64,000 nt of DNA from Clavelina lepadiformis (taxonomy: Eukaryota > Chordata > Ascidiacea > Aplousobranchia > Clavelinidae): assembly GCF_947623445.1 (NCBI RefSeq), contig NC_135240.1, positions 28,644,001 through 28,708,000 on the forward strand, written 5' to 3'. Position numbers and translations under genes: made by a program. Under the pieces are notes generated by a model. That model was not told the origin of the DNA, ran no database searches, and saw only the letters and a program-made list of their open reading frames with translations. Shown here one piece after another: positions 35,678 to 48,911 of the stretch (positions within the stretch are counted from its first letter, which is position 1; the number at the start of each line of letters is the position of its first letter).

Positions 35678-38551
35678 ATGTATACTGGTATTTATCAGCG
35701 TAAACCACTTCCAATAGGGATTGAAGTTTTCGGCATCAATTTAAATGAACCGCTGACTGAAGATATTATTTGTGCAATAAGGAAAGACGTCACAAAGCAC
35801 AGGCTGGTTGTATTCCGGAATCAGGTACGGAGTATGGTATCATAATTTTATCGTCGGACTGAGGAAAATCTTTGCAAGCGTCCTAATGATAATATGCTAC
35901 ACACCTGAGCAAAATCGTTACAATGTAATGGCCAGAAAGTTTGTAATTTAAATAAGAACCACAGTGATTAGACAATTTCCGTTGTTAAGTATAGGTAATC
36001 GTAAAAATCTTGCCACATAAAAAATATGGTGCCCGTAGTTCGAAAAGGGTCTAGGCCTATTACAATGATAGGCTACAGCCTGTCCAACAAAGGCAGCATT
36101 ATTGTGAGTCCAGCAGCGTGTAAGTACAGTAAGTTGTAACCACTCTGCTACCTAAGACTGTAAGAGTGGAATGTAGGCTAATTGCAGTTTTTCTTTTCTA
36201 TGAAATCTAGCAATTCTTACCGTGCAATGAAGCTTTAATTCTTATATGTTGATAATAACTTGGTATTCAAACACGCTGATTTGCCTTGTTTGTGTACAAA
36301 GCGGACTGAAGTTAAGATAGTTCAACATGAACGTTGTTGACCCTTATGCCTGCGTCAAAGTGCTGCACTTACCAATTTCGGCCAGGGAACTACTTTTTGA
36401 TTAAAAGGCAGAGATAGGTCGCAGACTGCATGAGGTTGATTTTCATTGCGTTGGTGCAAGATTAAGAAATCATTAAACAGCAACATTAATAGATTTTCAA
36501 AGCAAAGATTTTCCTAAATATCAAACAATTTTAAACCTAGTGCAAGTTCTAAAAATATTGTATTTACTTGATTATCGACCACCCTCAGCTGTAAGCCACG
36601 TATTAGTACAGTATCCCTAACTGGAAGAAAATGTCCAGTAGACTCGGCAATATACCTGCTATTCTCTATGACAGTATCACAGATACAAAGAAGAAAAATA
36701 TATTGTTGATTAAGTGTCAAAGTGTGGCTAACTAACCTGTGCCATGTAAACTTTCGGCATGGTAAAAATCTATGTAATGATTGTACAGCTGCTGTTGAAT
36801 GCAACCGGTAAAAATTATGATACAATAAAATCTTTATCAGCCGCTGCTTGCAATCGAATAAATACGGTATGCTAATACTCGCCGAGCATTTCAACTTGAA
36901 TTTGACTTCTTTCATCCCTAATTGCTACCAATTCTGGAATATGATACCATACATAATCCAATTATCCATTGTTGCAGGGCAAAGTAGATGGTGAAAAACA
37001 GGTGGAAATCAGCAAATGGTTCGGAGAAATCGACAACACAACCTACAGCAAACACCCGGCCTCCCCAAGCGTTGATATTTTCCGAGTCTCAAATAATCCC
37101 AGTGAAGGTAACACGAATTTTCTGGAATAAATTCAACGTATGCCAACGCTTTGGTGAAGGTCATTATACGCACTGTTTATGTTTAATCCTTGTTGGAGGC
37201 TCAATTTTGCAGTAGTCTGTAGGGGCCACAAACATTTATTTCTTACGTTTCTAAAATGCCCACCAAAGTTATTGCCCATTTCCGATTCCACCATGACAAA
37301 TACATTTTGTCGGAGCAAAACAATTTTATAACTTGGCAACAAATTACTGGCTTCCATTTACTGAAAAATAATTGAAACAAGACATTCCTGTCTAATGTTA
37401 TATCAACGCAGATAGGTGCTGACCAACCAACATGCACTGTGGCCTGGTGGTGAGTATCGATGGGTGCCATGCTGCAGGTCTAGGCTACAAAACCTCTGTT
37501 GGCAATGATTTTTTTAAACCCTGAAAGAATTCAATTGTAGTAACTGGCTTCATGGTTTCGCAACTTTTCACTTTGGTAGCAAACTTGCCATTTCCCCATT
37601 AATTATCGTATTTCGATTGTGCTTGCTGCTACTTAATTTGGTCAGAGAAAATTTTATTTTTATCATTCACATAATAAATAAATTACTTTGCCAAACAATG
37701 CTTTAAGATTTTTGCCATATTTAGACTTAAAATTAAAGTCTTGGATCTTAAGTTTAAAATTTGTGCAGGTTGCACAGGTGTTGGAATGTCTGGCTGGCAC
37801 ATTGATGGAACATTCCAAGACTGTCCGTACGCATACTCCATATACCACATGGTGTCACCGGCTGCTCAAGGTGGTGACACCATGTTCGTCCCACTGACAC
37901 AAGTCATTGAAAGGTTAAATCAAACTCATGAGGGTTGGGTCATGATACTCAACCTATTAATATGTTTGTGGATAAACTTGTAGTTTAGACGGAGACAAAA
38001 GGAAGCTGTGGGATCGGATCTGGATGGTGAGTGACAGGAGGGGAAGAGCTTGTCATCCGCTGATCTATCAGCATCCTAAAACAGGTCGTCCTACTCTCTG
38101 CTTTCATCAAGGCATGACTCAGGGATTTATTTGGGATTATGACATTTGCCGAAACAAAGGCGCTGAGCCACAATTTTTGAGTTCCCAAGTATGAAATGAA
38201 GTTTTGCGAAACAAATGATTTCAACTTTGAAAAACTCTTTATAATGTCAAACATTAGACATGTCTTCATGCATCAAATAAGTTTTTCACTTTTGTGCAGG
38301 AAAGCAAAATCTTGAAAGATGAGATTAAGAATGCAATTGACAATACATTAGTTTACTCCCACAAGTGGCAGAAAAGTGGGGATTTTGTTCTCTCTGATAA
38401 TCTTGCAGTTGGACACATGGCCGGTCCAATCCCATCATCCATCGAAGAAGCTGGGCTTCGTATTCTTCACAGAGTTACTGTTAAAGGGTCAGTGTCACCA
38501 AGCAAAGCATATGGCTTCGGTTTCCCTGATATAAGCAACTGTGCCTACTAA
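35678..38551 (+). CDS. TauD/TfdA-family Fe(II)/2-oxoglutarate dioxygenase
   Basis: Five exons (35678-35824, 36978-37107, 37769-37933, 37989-38188, 38300-38551) join in phase to 297 aa, a usual length for the family. It should oxidise an unknown substrate, using 2-oxoglutarate and O2 with a non-haem iron. The metal ligands are visible: H103-x-D105 in SGWHIDGTF and the distal H253 in SDNLAVGHMA. The 2-oxoglutarate-binding arginine is probably R267 or R271 (GLRILHRV). The N-terminal TGIYQRKPLPIGIEVFGIN is typical of TauD proteins. The first ATG in frame after the upstream stop was taken as the start. The intron 3 donor (GTTGGG) is weak. There is no sign of mitochondrial or secretory targeting, so it is probably cytosolic. 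Confidence 0.9.
35965..36060 (+). repeat. Fragment of the intron-1 MITE family
   Basis: TAATCGTAAAAATCTTGCCAC and CGTTGTTAAGTA-type text match the right arm of the element at 12240-12690. It is an isolated arm in the first intron of the dioxygenase gene. Confidence 0.6.
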
Positions 38552-38860
38552 GTTCAGCTGACAATATCACTTTGCACTTTTTTCCACCTGGAAACTCTGT
38601 TTATTTCTTTTAAAACCAGCTTGTTCATTATATCCATGACTAAGTTTTCTTCTTAGTCAATGAGATGAGCTTGTTATGGACAATTTACGCTTCATAGTAT
38701 AATTTAAATATGGTGGATGTGTAGGGCATATGACAGATATATCGCCAATTTACTGCATGGAAGATTAGCTGTCTTTTGGGTTACAATTTTTTGATTAATT
38801 AGTTCTATTGTATTTCTTTCATATGACCTACCATCTTTATAGCATCATTAACACGTAGCA

Positions 38861-40739
38861 TAGGGTTACCATATTTTTGTGGCCTAAAATCCGGACATTC
38901 TTTAGCGCCCACTAGCGGTTTTTAAAATGAGGTATGAACATGTGATGATATTATAAAATTGCTTGCATGCCTGCTTTGCGTGTGTTGTTATTCATGGTTG
39001 TTCAATATATAACCAGTTTATACAGTTGTCATGGTGTACAATTGATTCTAAGATTAAGAGAAGCGAAACAACGACCTGAGACTCATTTCACTTCGAGGAC
39101 ATTAAGCAATTCTACAGACAAACATTGTAATTGAAGTGATCGTCCTTACAGGCTAAGGAACGATAAACAATCATTTCATTACAATGTTTATGGTGCCAAC
39201 GAGCTCGGTGAGAACTACGCTTTTCTTTTATCGAGGAATCTATGAACAGTTAAATTTGAGGTTGAGAGAAGTCTAGTGATCTCAGACTACAAGTTTCGAA
39301 GATATGTCTCATCTACAACCCATACAACACTCATTGGATCCAGACAATGTGATTTTCAGTCAAATCACCCTCAACGATGGTGGCGAAGAATCGCCTGGAC
39401 TTCGACCAACTTCGAATGCAAGAATGACCGACGAACAAAGCACGCTGGCCCATCCACTAGTCGTAGGAGGCAAGTGAACGAACTTGATCGGTATTTGGAC
39501 ATTCAGTAATGATTTTTTGTTTGTTTATTCTCTATATATCCTAGCGCGTTGTTTTGTATTTTACTGTATGTTTTGGTCAAGCCTATAAAGCATAACTTGA
39601 GTCTTATGCCTAGGATATTGTCCATTTGTATCGCTGTCAAGTTGTCGTACCTCGCAAGGGTTTAAAAGGACCTGTGTTAGGAATCTCTGACAATTTGATG
39701 TTACATTTATGTTGATCATAAATTGCTTACATTGCATATAAGCAATTTCTGGGGGGAGGTTATGTGATGATATTATAAAATTGCTTGCATGCCTGCTTTG
39801 CGTGTGTTGTTATTCATGGTTGTTCAATGCGTTACAGTCTACGAAGTTAACCATAGAAAGTGGTCGACTTTATTATGTAGCTGTCACAATGTCTTATTTA
39901 ATGTAATCGTTTAAACAAGAAACAATATAACCAGTTTATACAGTTGTCATGGTGTACAATTGATTCTAAGATTAAGAGAAGCGAAACAACGACCTGAGAC
40001 TCATTTCACTTCGAGGACATTAAGCAATTCTACAGACAAACATTGCAATTGAAGTGATCGTCCTTACAGGCTAAGGAACGATAAACAATCATTTCATTAC
40101 AAACACATTGTCTGTCAATATGACGTCACACTAGCAATGCTTTGCCTATCCATTGTATACCGGAGTGGATATTTCAACATAGTGTCGTGAATTCACTAGG
40201 CTATTGGGACATCTCTGATTTGACCTCTGGTGATCTCTAGGCTAGGGTTACTATATTTGATAATGCGCAATCCATAACAAATTTACCTCAGTTGCATTGA
40301 CCAACTTTAGAATATTACCAAAGTACGTTACCGCCATTGCTTTTTTTGTGAAAGAAGGATAAACACGAAACTATACACAAAAAGCAAAGAAATGTTGTAC
40401 AGTATTATAATACACGAATGCAAGTTCTCTTCTAAACAGTAACATTTATGAAAACGAAAATTAGCATAGAATTTTTTACAAAATACGCTCCAAGGTAATT
40501 ACAAGTAATGAACGTATAAACAATACTCCACTTTTCCTCATACCAATTGTACTTTTCCGAAGATCTGATTTTTTTCAACAAGGTCTTGTTGGACTTCAAT
40601 GAAACTATTACCCGTAACGCAACAGTCAATTTTAGAAAATTCCGGACATTTAAGCATATTTTAGCATTTCCCCCTGGACGCAGTTTGAACACTAAAATTC
40701 CGGACATGTCCAGGGAAATCCGGACGTATGGCAACCCTA
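38861..40739. mobile_element. hAT-type element hosting an LTR retroelement
   Basis: Inverted ends TAGGGTTACCATA and TACGTATGGCAACCCTA-type; the inner parts carry AAATCCGGAC and its complement. They are flanked by the 8-bp duplication ACGTAGCA (38853-38860 and 40740-40747). No transposase was seen. About 1.16 kb of it is the LTR element at 38941-40101. Confidence 0.9.
38941..40101 (+). mobile_element. Small non-autonomous LTR retroelement
   Basis: The left LTR is 38941-39183 and the right LTR 39763-40101. Both begin TGTGATGATATTATAAAATT and end CATTTCATTACA. The left copy lacks about 96 bp after GGTTGTTCAAT. A possible primer-binding site TGGTGCCAACGAGCTCGG follows the left LTR and a purine tract GGGGGGAGGTTA precedes the right one, so the element runs on the plus strand. 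AACA flanks both sides. The 579-bp interior has one 77-codon ORF without recognisable domains, so it depends on other elements (TRIM-like). Confidence 0.88.
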
Positions 40740-40747
40740 ACGTAGCA

Positions 40748-42799
40748 TGTATTAATAGTTGTTAGCATGGTGGTTTTATAACAGTGCATCAGCAATCCAC
40801 TGTGCCATGATTGCTTTCCAGATGTGCTGAAGGTTGTGTGGTCACATGGTCCCAGTACAGCCATGCTTTTGCTACAGTGAAAACCTTTTAAATGTGTTGC
40901 TGTCACTACAGTAACCATGTTTTGGTAATATGAATCATTGTTAGGTCAAAATTGTTACTGAGAGCAAATGATGGAATGTTCTTATAGTTCATAGCGTTTT
41001 AGATTTACTTAATACATTAGAACACCCATTTATTTGTATCGGCACAGTTTCTAAAAAAGATGAAATTCAAATGTTTTTCATACAATCGACTTAAATATCA
41101 GCATCATTTTAGAGTTATTGTGTTTGTTTATAATGCCAGTTTCGCACGAAAGAGTAATCATTTTGCACTTCCAAACCACAATCTATGCTGAGGTTAATCA
41201 CAAGTGTGACGTAACAAATAAATATGTATGAGTGCTGAACAGAATTTTTGACCTGGGCAGAAAGGTTGGTGTTTTTGTGAATTGAATTTTCAAAAATGGA
41301 CGTGCCAGGCAAGAAATCTTTTATTAGCAAGTTTGTTTTATTTGAACGACTCAAGCCGGCTAAGACTTAAATACATTGTGCCTTGAACAAGCAGGTGCAT
41401 TAATTATCAGGCATCAGCTAATTGTAAACATGTTCCCTTTCCATGAGCTTAATGGTCAGCTCCAGTCTACTGCTCTTCACAAGACATAAAGCACTTGACC
41501 TGCAGTAGCACCGGCCGCAGGATGACTTCAACTCTTCTAGTTTGAGCAAAGTCATTGTAAGTATTAATTATAAAGTGTCATCATTTTTTTGAGAAATACA
41601 AAGTTGGCTATCCTTCAGTTAATGGGAGGAATATTTGAAGAAAACGCAAGAATTTTAAGATATATATTGCACCATGTTTCAGAAATTGGAATGCACAAAA
41701 ATCAAATTTATACAATCTCAATCGACCAGTAATAATAATTAATTCATCCTAAGTAAGGAGAAGGTAATTTCAAAATAAGTTACAGTTACTTGAATAAACA
41801 TTCACATTTAAATAAAATTTTGATTATGACTTCTTAATTCTTTCATCAAAGAATGCAACTTTTGCTTTTTAATAATTACATCGGCTGATCACTTGTTGGT
41901 GGATCCTCTATCATGAAATTTGATGATTTTGAAAATATTGAAAGCTTATGGTACTGACAAAGTTGATTCCTACAATGTGCATAACATGGCTAATTAGGTC
42001 TGAATAACAACAGACCAGTAACTGCTTTGATTCCAGTAATCAAGTCTTTCCCTTCTGCATCCCCATTCCATAAAATGCAACACATATTTTCTTATTGCAA
42101 AAATATATCATATTAATCAGAAATTATGGAACTTCCACATTCGACCTCCATGCAGGTGAGACTGGAAGAAACACTAAAACTTCATGAATTAAATAATTCC
42201 TCATACTGGGAGAGTATTTATATATTGGACTCAGTTCCTTAAAAAAATCATCCTTAATGCAAACCACAGCTTCATTTAAAATGATGTTTCCAGTTGTATG
42301 CAATATTAAGGATGTACATGTTGATACAAGGGAGAAAAGTGTTATGGGAATATATAAGCCATAGCATTCCGCAAAGGCAGTTTAATTCATGTGAATCATC
42401 AGATTACAAATTATGTGTGGTCCCTTGTTAGGGAATTACCAGCACAGTATCAAGATTCTGTCACTTTCAAAACTGACTTATAAAACTATTAAACTTCACT
42501 ATTTTAAACAACTCTGCGAACAAACAATTATGATCATTCTTTGGGCAGTTAAAACACACTCAATACAACAACAATTAATTGGTCAATCATTTCGTCATCT
42601 GTGCTGCCAATAGGGCTTACATTACATTTGTTAACAGAAACGTGATGTATTGTATGCAGCAATTCTATTTGCAGTTGTGAAAACGCTCAAAAGAAAGATG
42701 AAGTAATAATTTGCAAACATCTCTACTACATATAACTTTTTTTAAATTTATCAATAAAATTACTCAAGTTTTTGAATTAACGCAAATAATTAAAATGGC
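40748..42799. other. Intergenic, AT-rich; nothing recognised
   Basis: About 2 kb downstream of the ECH1 stop codon. I found no exon with plausible splice sites, no RNA gene and no bounded element. Confidence 0.5.
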
Positions 42800-43726
42800 T
42801 CATAACTTGGAAAATTCCACATCAGCAGGAGTTTTCTTCTGCATAAATGCCCCCGCACTCTTCATAATATCTTCAGTTTGGAGCATTGTTGCATTCCACG
42901 ATTTCATAAACTCGAGGCCTTCAGGGATGGAGTGATTTCTGGCATAATTCAAATTTACTTTTGTGCTTTGCACAGCAACTGGGCTCTTGGTAGCAATGAA
43001 TGCAGCAAGTTGTAGAGCATTTTCCATGAGCTCCTTATCATCCTTGTACACTTTGCTTACTAGACCACAAGACAGCGCTTCATTTGAGCCTATTTTCCTT
43101 GCTGTGTAGCTTAGCTCTCTCACCAAGCTGTCATTGCCAATGATTTTGGGAAGTCTTTGCAGAGTTCCCATATCTGCAGCCAGCCCAACATCCACCTCCT
43201 TTATGGAGAAATAAGCGTTTTCTGCGCAGAGCCTAATGTCGCATGCTGTGATGACATCCATGCCACCACCAATGCAAGCACCATGTATTGCAACCACCAC
43301 AGGCTTCATGCATCTTTCAATTGCGCTGCAGGACTCCTGGGCTAAGCCGATCAATTTTGCCATTTTAAATCCTCGTCTTGCAACATCCTGGTCTGGGCTG
43401 GAACTAAAATTTTGTGCCGCTTCCATGAGATCTAGACCGGCAGTAAACAACCTTCCCTTGCCAGAGAGCACAATGGACCTGACATTCTCATCATCTGACG
43501 CTTTACTGAAGCAATCTGTCATGTCCTTCCACATGGCGTGGTTCATGGTGTTGTGCTTCTCCTCTCTGTCAAGCTGAACATGCAGAACGTACGGCTTCGG
43601 TGAATTGACACTCAATGTAGTAAATTTGTATTCATCGGCGGTTGTTGACATATTTAGGGACGACAGGTGATTTATAGAAAGCCTGACTGCAGTATAGGCT
43701 TGGACTCGACCAAATATTTTGAGCAT
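42800..43726 (-). CDS. ECH1: Delta(3,5)-Delta(2,4)-dienoyl-CoA isomerase
   Basis: Crotonase-fold enzyme of unsaturated fatty acid beta-oxidation that shifts 3,5-dienoyl-CoA to 2,4-dienoyl-CoA. The ORF is uninterrupted, 308 aa from the ATG at 43726; a longer reading would need a TTG start. The oxyanion-hole region GACIGGGMD is present. The three acidic residues are D157, E177 and D185, with the same 20- and 8-residue spacing as rat D176/E196/D204. The basic N-terminus MLKIFGRVQAYTAVRL suits a mitochondrial presequence. The C-terminus is SKL, a peroxisomal PTS1, so dual targeting as in mammals is likely. Lack of introns contrasts with the ten or so exons of the mammalian gene, so it may be a retrocopy or an intron-poor lineage form. 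Confidence 0.97.
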   Translation of the reverse strand: MLKIFGRVQAYTAVRLSINHLSSLNMSTTADEYKFTTLSVNSPKPYVLHVQLDREEKHNTMNHAMWKDMTDCFSKASDDENVRSIVLSGKGRLFTAGLDLMEAAQNFSSSPDQDVARRGFKMAKLIGLAQESCSAIERCMKPVVVAIHGACIGGGMDVITACDIRLCAENAYFSIKEVDVGLAADMGTLQRLPKIIGNDSLVRELSYTARKIGSNEALSCGLVSKVYKDDKELMENALQLAAFIATKSPVAVQSTKVNLNYARNHSIPEGLEFMKSWNATMLQTEDIMKSAGAFMQKKTPADVEFSKL

Positions 43727-45485
43727 TTTTGATGAAACTTTAAACAAATTTTCTAGAGTCTAGACCATAAATAAAAATATAAACTCATCAGCATAGCCAG
43801 CTTGTTTCCATAAAAATATGACATGGTTTGACAAGCCAGCCATGTTTAAGTCACCACATGGTGAAGAAATTGGGGTTAGGTCACCTTGACTTAAATATCT
43901 AACTCTATACAAAAAGGTTAGTCTTCCAGCTGACATGTGGGTGGATGAAAGGCAAATTATGTCAACTTAAAAGCCCAGAGTGGAAAGCTGTTCAAGCACT
44001 TGAACCAATCCGCTACTCAACCAAGCATGACCATCATCTAATATATACAATAAACTTTATTAAAGGAACAAGAATGCAAATTTTACACACAAATATTTTC
44101 CCCAGAGGTCAAACGTTTCTTCACGCTGACTGCTTTGTTTGTGAGGAAGATCGATGTCTGGTATATTGCGAAAATTCTAACCCTAACCCTCCTAACAATC
44201 AAAACCAAAACTAGTCAAAATTTCGAGGAAAATTGTCAGTTTGCAAATTACAGTACATTGTTAGCATGAATGCTACAAATTTCTTTACCGCTTGGTTTTA
44301 CTCAAATTAAATTAGTTTTCGAACTTTGCAATTGTTAAAAGCGACGCAAATGGGCTAGGACCAGGCCATGTGCAAAAATGTATCCACCTACGTTTGCTGC
44401 TGTTTCAATGTTTCGGAAATGTTTCAAAGCGCTTAGGAGATAAGTTTAGAGATATCCAGAATACAAAGATAGCGTTTGTGTATGAACAATGTAATGCGAA
44501 CTAGCGATTGGCCAACACCTCAAGAGAAGTGTTCTATGGCCATCACATGTGCACCAATAATTGCCATCGAGCCAACATGCCATGGCGTGATTAGGTTGTA
44601 TAAAAAGTGAAAAATATAATGGGAAAAATGAAATTAAAACAAGATCTCAAAGCTCCAAGATAAAACTTACTATAATAATTACAGGTGTTGTTATATATTT
44701 TTCTAGATCATGGTTGTTGCACAACTTCGGGATCAAGTTACTTAATTGAAAAATGATCCACCAACATCGTTCAACCCATCAACTCCAGATAGGAGGAGGT
44801 GTCAATTACTTAAAACTAAAATCTCTATGATTTTGTTTGACGTCTTACATATGGCTTTAGAGAACCTGTTTAGACCAATCAGCAGGCAGTTGATGTTGTT
44901 TTCTAGCCTGGGAATTGCCCAAGCAGTTGGCGCGCTTCAATGTCCCTGGTCGCGTGAAGAATTAGAATAAAAATTGTCATGAAAGTAGCCACAATTGTTT
45001 TTTTAGGCCAAAAGATTTAGTGTCTTTTTTGCACTACTGTTAAAAAACTTTGAATCGTGGTTTTGTGATGGCATTTTATGGAATGTACAAATGGTCCAAA
45101 GCATACTAAATTGATATGCAAAATTTCAGAGAACCCCATAGCCTAAACCAGAATAACCTTTGACCTATATCACACCTTACATCTGCATGAAAGTTGCAAA
45201 ATTCATTTTCTGTTGCTTTTCGAAACTTAATGGCAATTTCTACGTCACTTTGAACAACCATTTTCGGTTATCCAATGGAATATTTTGATTGGCTCAGAGA
45301 ATTTTGTACTTGTCGGCTCGGTTGTCGAGTAAATAAATTATGCTACTCTAACATTATTGTTGTGGTGACGTAGATATTAACTATATGGAAGCAATCGTAA
45401 GACTACGACGTCAGCTCGACCATCAATGCTTAAGACTTCTACCCGCATCAATCTAATGACATAATTTAGTAAGACTTGGTTATTA
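43727..45485. other. Intergenic upstream of ECH1, no gene seen
   Basis: Contains the dispersed repeat copy at 44870-45145. A short telomere-like CTAACCCTAACCCT lies near 44177-44190, too short to call an interstitial array. No exon is supported. Confidence 0.5.
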
Positions 45486-46280
45486 CAGTAGAATTCGCCT
45501 ATAGTGACACCTGAAGGGACCGCGGAAAAAGTGTCACTATAAGCGAAGTGTCACTATAGACGAAGTCAAGGTAAAATGGCCGCAGATGACTACAGTAGAA
45601 CTCGCCTATAACGGATCAGTCGGGACAGGCGAAATTTGTCCGTAATATGCGATATCGGTTATATACGAGGTATTTTACATTGTTTTCCTCAAAGAGACTG
45701 GAGAATTAGTCCGTTGTATACGGTTATCCGTTATATGATACCGATACGTGTCCATCATATGCAAGTTCTACTGTACATAGCGATTGTTGAATCAGCTACT
45801 GTACTTCAGTATGGTACAATACAAAACTATACAATAGGCTACTGTCAGAATGTACTGTGTACAAACCCAAACCAGTAAACAAGCCGTTTATTACAATCAA
45901 CACATCAAATAAAGTTACTTTTTGAAAAAATACGAAATTGCTGTTTGCTTAGATTTTGATAGACATTTCTCATTTTATTACATCACAATTATGAAGCCTG
46001 CTCATAAACCTTTTCTATCATCTTGCTTGCGCATGGATAAAGTATATATTATTGCATCACAAACTAACGAGTGTCCTTATACGGAAATTTTTTAGCCCAA
46101 GGGACAGAAATGTGGTGTCACTGTAAGCAAAATGTTCTTATACACGAAGTGACTATAGGCGAAGTCATTTCTATGCAAAACATATGGTTTGCAAACGGGA
46201 CTTTGCAACAGGTGTCACTATAGGAGAAGTGTCACTATACCCAAAGTCACTATTCGGATTGACAGAGGCGAATTCTACTG
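45486..46280. mobile_element. TA-flanked pogo/Tigger-like MITE, 795 bp
   Basis: Inverted ends CAGTAGAATTCGCCT with TA on both sides. Inside, GTGTCACTATA...GCGAAGT-type text recurs at least five times. It is non-coding. A related smaller element sits inside at 45593-45773. Confidence 0.85.
45593..45773. mobile_element. Nested TA-flanked MITE, 181 bp
   Basis: Starts CAGTAGAACTCGCC and ends GCAAGTTCTACTG, with TA on both sides. Its terminal repeat resembles that of its host element, so both probably use related transposases. Confidence 0.82.
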
Positions 46281-48911
46281 TACAACACAGTGGCCACAAA
46301 GCGCCTCAGCTGTGCGTGTGTACAGAAGACCGTGGTTGCGTGCGGTTAGAATTCTCTAACCTAACCTTTACTAGCCGAAAGCTCTTACGATTAACAGATA
46401 CAGTTTATCAGAAACAATCCTTTATTTTAGGAACTGTACAGGTTCCGATTAGTACACAATCACAAACTTAACATTCACTATTTAAAACAAGTCTAACAGA
46501 TTACAATTAACACGACCAACGTAACACGTTCGTACGATTCAATATCTCTGTCTGCGCGGTTACTCGCGTATCAGCTCGAGTTTATAAAGCGGAGCGATGT
46601 GAGCGGAAACACAATATACACAAATATTTCAGAATGCGCGAACGATAAAATAAGCGTTGGGGATTGTTTACAGTAAAAACTCGGATGTTATGAAATCACC
46701 TGGTAACGTACTAAACGGCGCTTTCACATAAAGTTATTTAGAGAAAGTTTCCAAATATTAAGCGACAGTTGCAGTTTCATCAACAACCAACATTTCAATA
46801 AACAACTGGCGAATACTTTCCCACGAATGATATATATTGGTATTGAAAGTGCCTCCCAGGCCACTACAAATCTTTCGCTTAATACGATAAACTTTAATTT
46901 CTAAATAAAGTTTAATTTATCGATTTAACTTTGTCGCGCGAAGTCTAATATGAGTTGAATATGATTCAACAGCGTGTTCGCTACCCAACGTTGAACACCG
47001 CATCGTTTTATAACTTTGCTCTTATTAATTTGTTGAAGTTTTATAACTTTACAGTGAATCAAAGAAGATATTGTACTGTATGGTGCAGCAGCAAAATAAA
47101 TTTCTTTTTGAAACAGAGAAACTCCCTGGTTGTGTGACCATATACGTGGATGCTGATTTAGGGAAGTTGTAAGATATTTGATACCAGGTTCGCGTTCGTC
47201 GTCTTTTCCTACAGGAAGCTGAAGAAGCGGCGGGAAAGTTACGGACTTCTCGCTGACTCGGTAAAATTTGAATTTCTAAAACTAGAACTTAAGATTATGT
47301 TGCTATGAAAAAAAACACCACTTCTTAAAAGCTCCATATATAGTACGTCATAATTGGTCTCTTTTCATTCTTGAAACACGAAACAGGCCGTCTTTAATGA
47401 TTAATCCAGTCCACGATGACGTCACCACACAAGGAGGTGGCTATACCAATCAGGAGTGACTACGGAAGAATATGTGTGAAGATATTGTTACGTCATAATG
47501 TAGAACGATATACGCGTCTGTGTGTTTGTTGATAAAACTTTCAAATAAAATAAGGAATTGTAGAAAGTTCAAGGAGATATCGCGTCATATTGCCGCCGCT
47601 TTTCCACCGGGCCAGCGATGATTGCGCGTTTTATTACGATTCACAATTTGTTTGACGACGACGTGTGGATGGTGATGAAAGACATTTTGCTCGTGTTCAG
47701 CGAAACATTATTCATTCTATGATGCTCACAGTTAAATGTCATAGTTGCTGGATTGTTATTATGGTTGCGACGTTCATATTTGAATTGAGGAACTCGGAAA
47801 CATATAGCAGGGTGGTTACAGGGCGAGCGAAGAAATAAAAAGTGCGGACACAAAAAGACTCTCGCAAATGAGTCGAAGCGGTCGTGGTGCGGATGCAGAA
47901 ACACTCGCCAGGCCATGAATGGAAAACATCCGGAACATACTTGGTACCACATTGGTTGCTCAGCAACACAGCTGTCGCAAACATTCATAAAACAACATAG
48001 CTCGTGTGACGTAGGTTACACATTTGCCAGATCTGTCAAGTTCACGTTGGAGCAGGCGTTGTTTGTGAAGATATTCCTTCATATCATCACCATATCATGA
48101 AGGATACTTTGCGGATGTCTTCAAAGGCTCAAACAGTTGTTTATCTTGGACCTTGTCTGACGAGTAAACGCGCCTTTTGGATAAGATCGAATCGAGTCGC
48201 AAACTATGTTGCACCTTGCGCCGCTTAACGGCGGCTATTTAATTACGTGCCTTGATGGTCGGTCCAGAGAATTTACTGCGGTGAGATATTCATGTTTGTT
48301 GTGTTTCATCTGCGCATAAGGGACATAAGGTTGCCGATATAATTCTTACCACGCTGAGCTTCAGTCCCTGTTTATGACGTATGCTGACGTGGTTTGTCGT
48401 GATTCTGCAATGACTGTCAGTGCTTGGCGGTGTACGATGTGACTTGTCGTTTTCCATGTGACTTGGTCATCAGCCACTGTATATAGACGAACTACACGAT
48501 CGCTTTCTATTGGAGTCGTGTTTTTATTTGTTCTGTCACTTATTATTTTTAGATGTTGCCACTCGCGCGTGTGATGCCGCCAGCTTTCGACGTCGATTGC
48601 ATTTTTGTCTCGATTCCTCCTTTACCTTCGAAAATATTGTGCTAGATCAAACATTTCAAGCCGTGCAGGTGTTTATTTGTGCTTATAAGCGCGCAGTTAT
48701 AATGAAGCCTGTCATGTTTTGAGCATTTTTAATTAAGTTTTCGCCAAAGCTTTTGTGTACAGTGTTTAAATATAACCAATGCTTATTCAGTGGAAATGTT
48801 TCGACGAATCGTCTTAAATGAAGTCATAGACACTGGTTTAAGCACCGTATAGCGTTTAAATACAGTCCCGTCCCCAGCGCTTTGCTTCAATGTAGGCTAA
48901 TCGTCATTTCT
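46281..48911. other. Intergenic, nothing recognised
   Basis: AT-rich with a few G+C-richer patches (46550-46620, 47190-47250, 47580-47640). Short ORFs exist on both strands but none has a domain or convincing splice context. A TGACGTCA octamer lies at 47417-47424. Confidence 0.4.

Noticed and set aside
44177..44190. Telomere-like CTAACCCTAACCCT.
   Set aside because: Only about two units; expected by chance in 64 kb.
47641..47988. 115-codon minus-strand ORF rich in Cys and His.
   Set aside because: No recognisable finger spacing, splice sites or neighbours; likely random.
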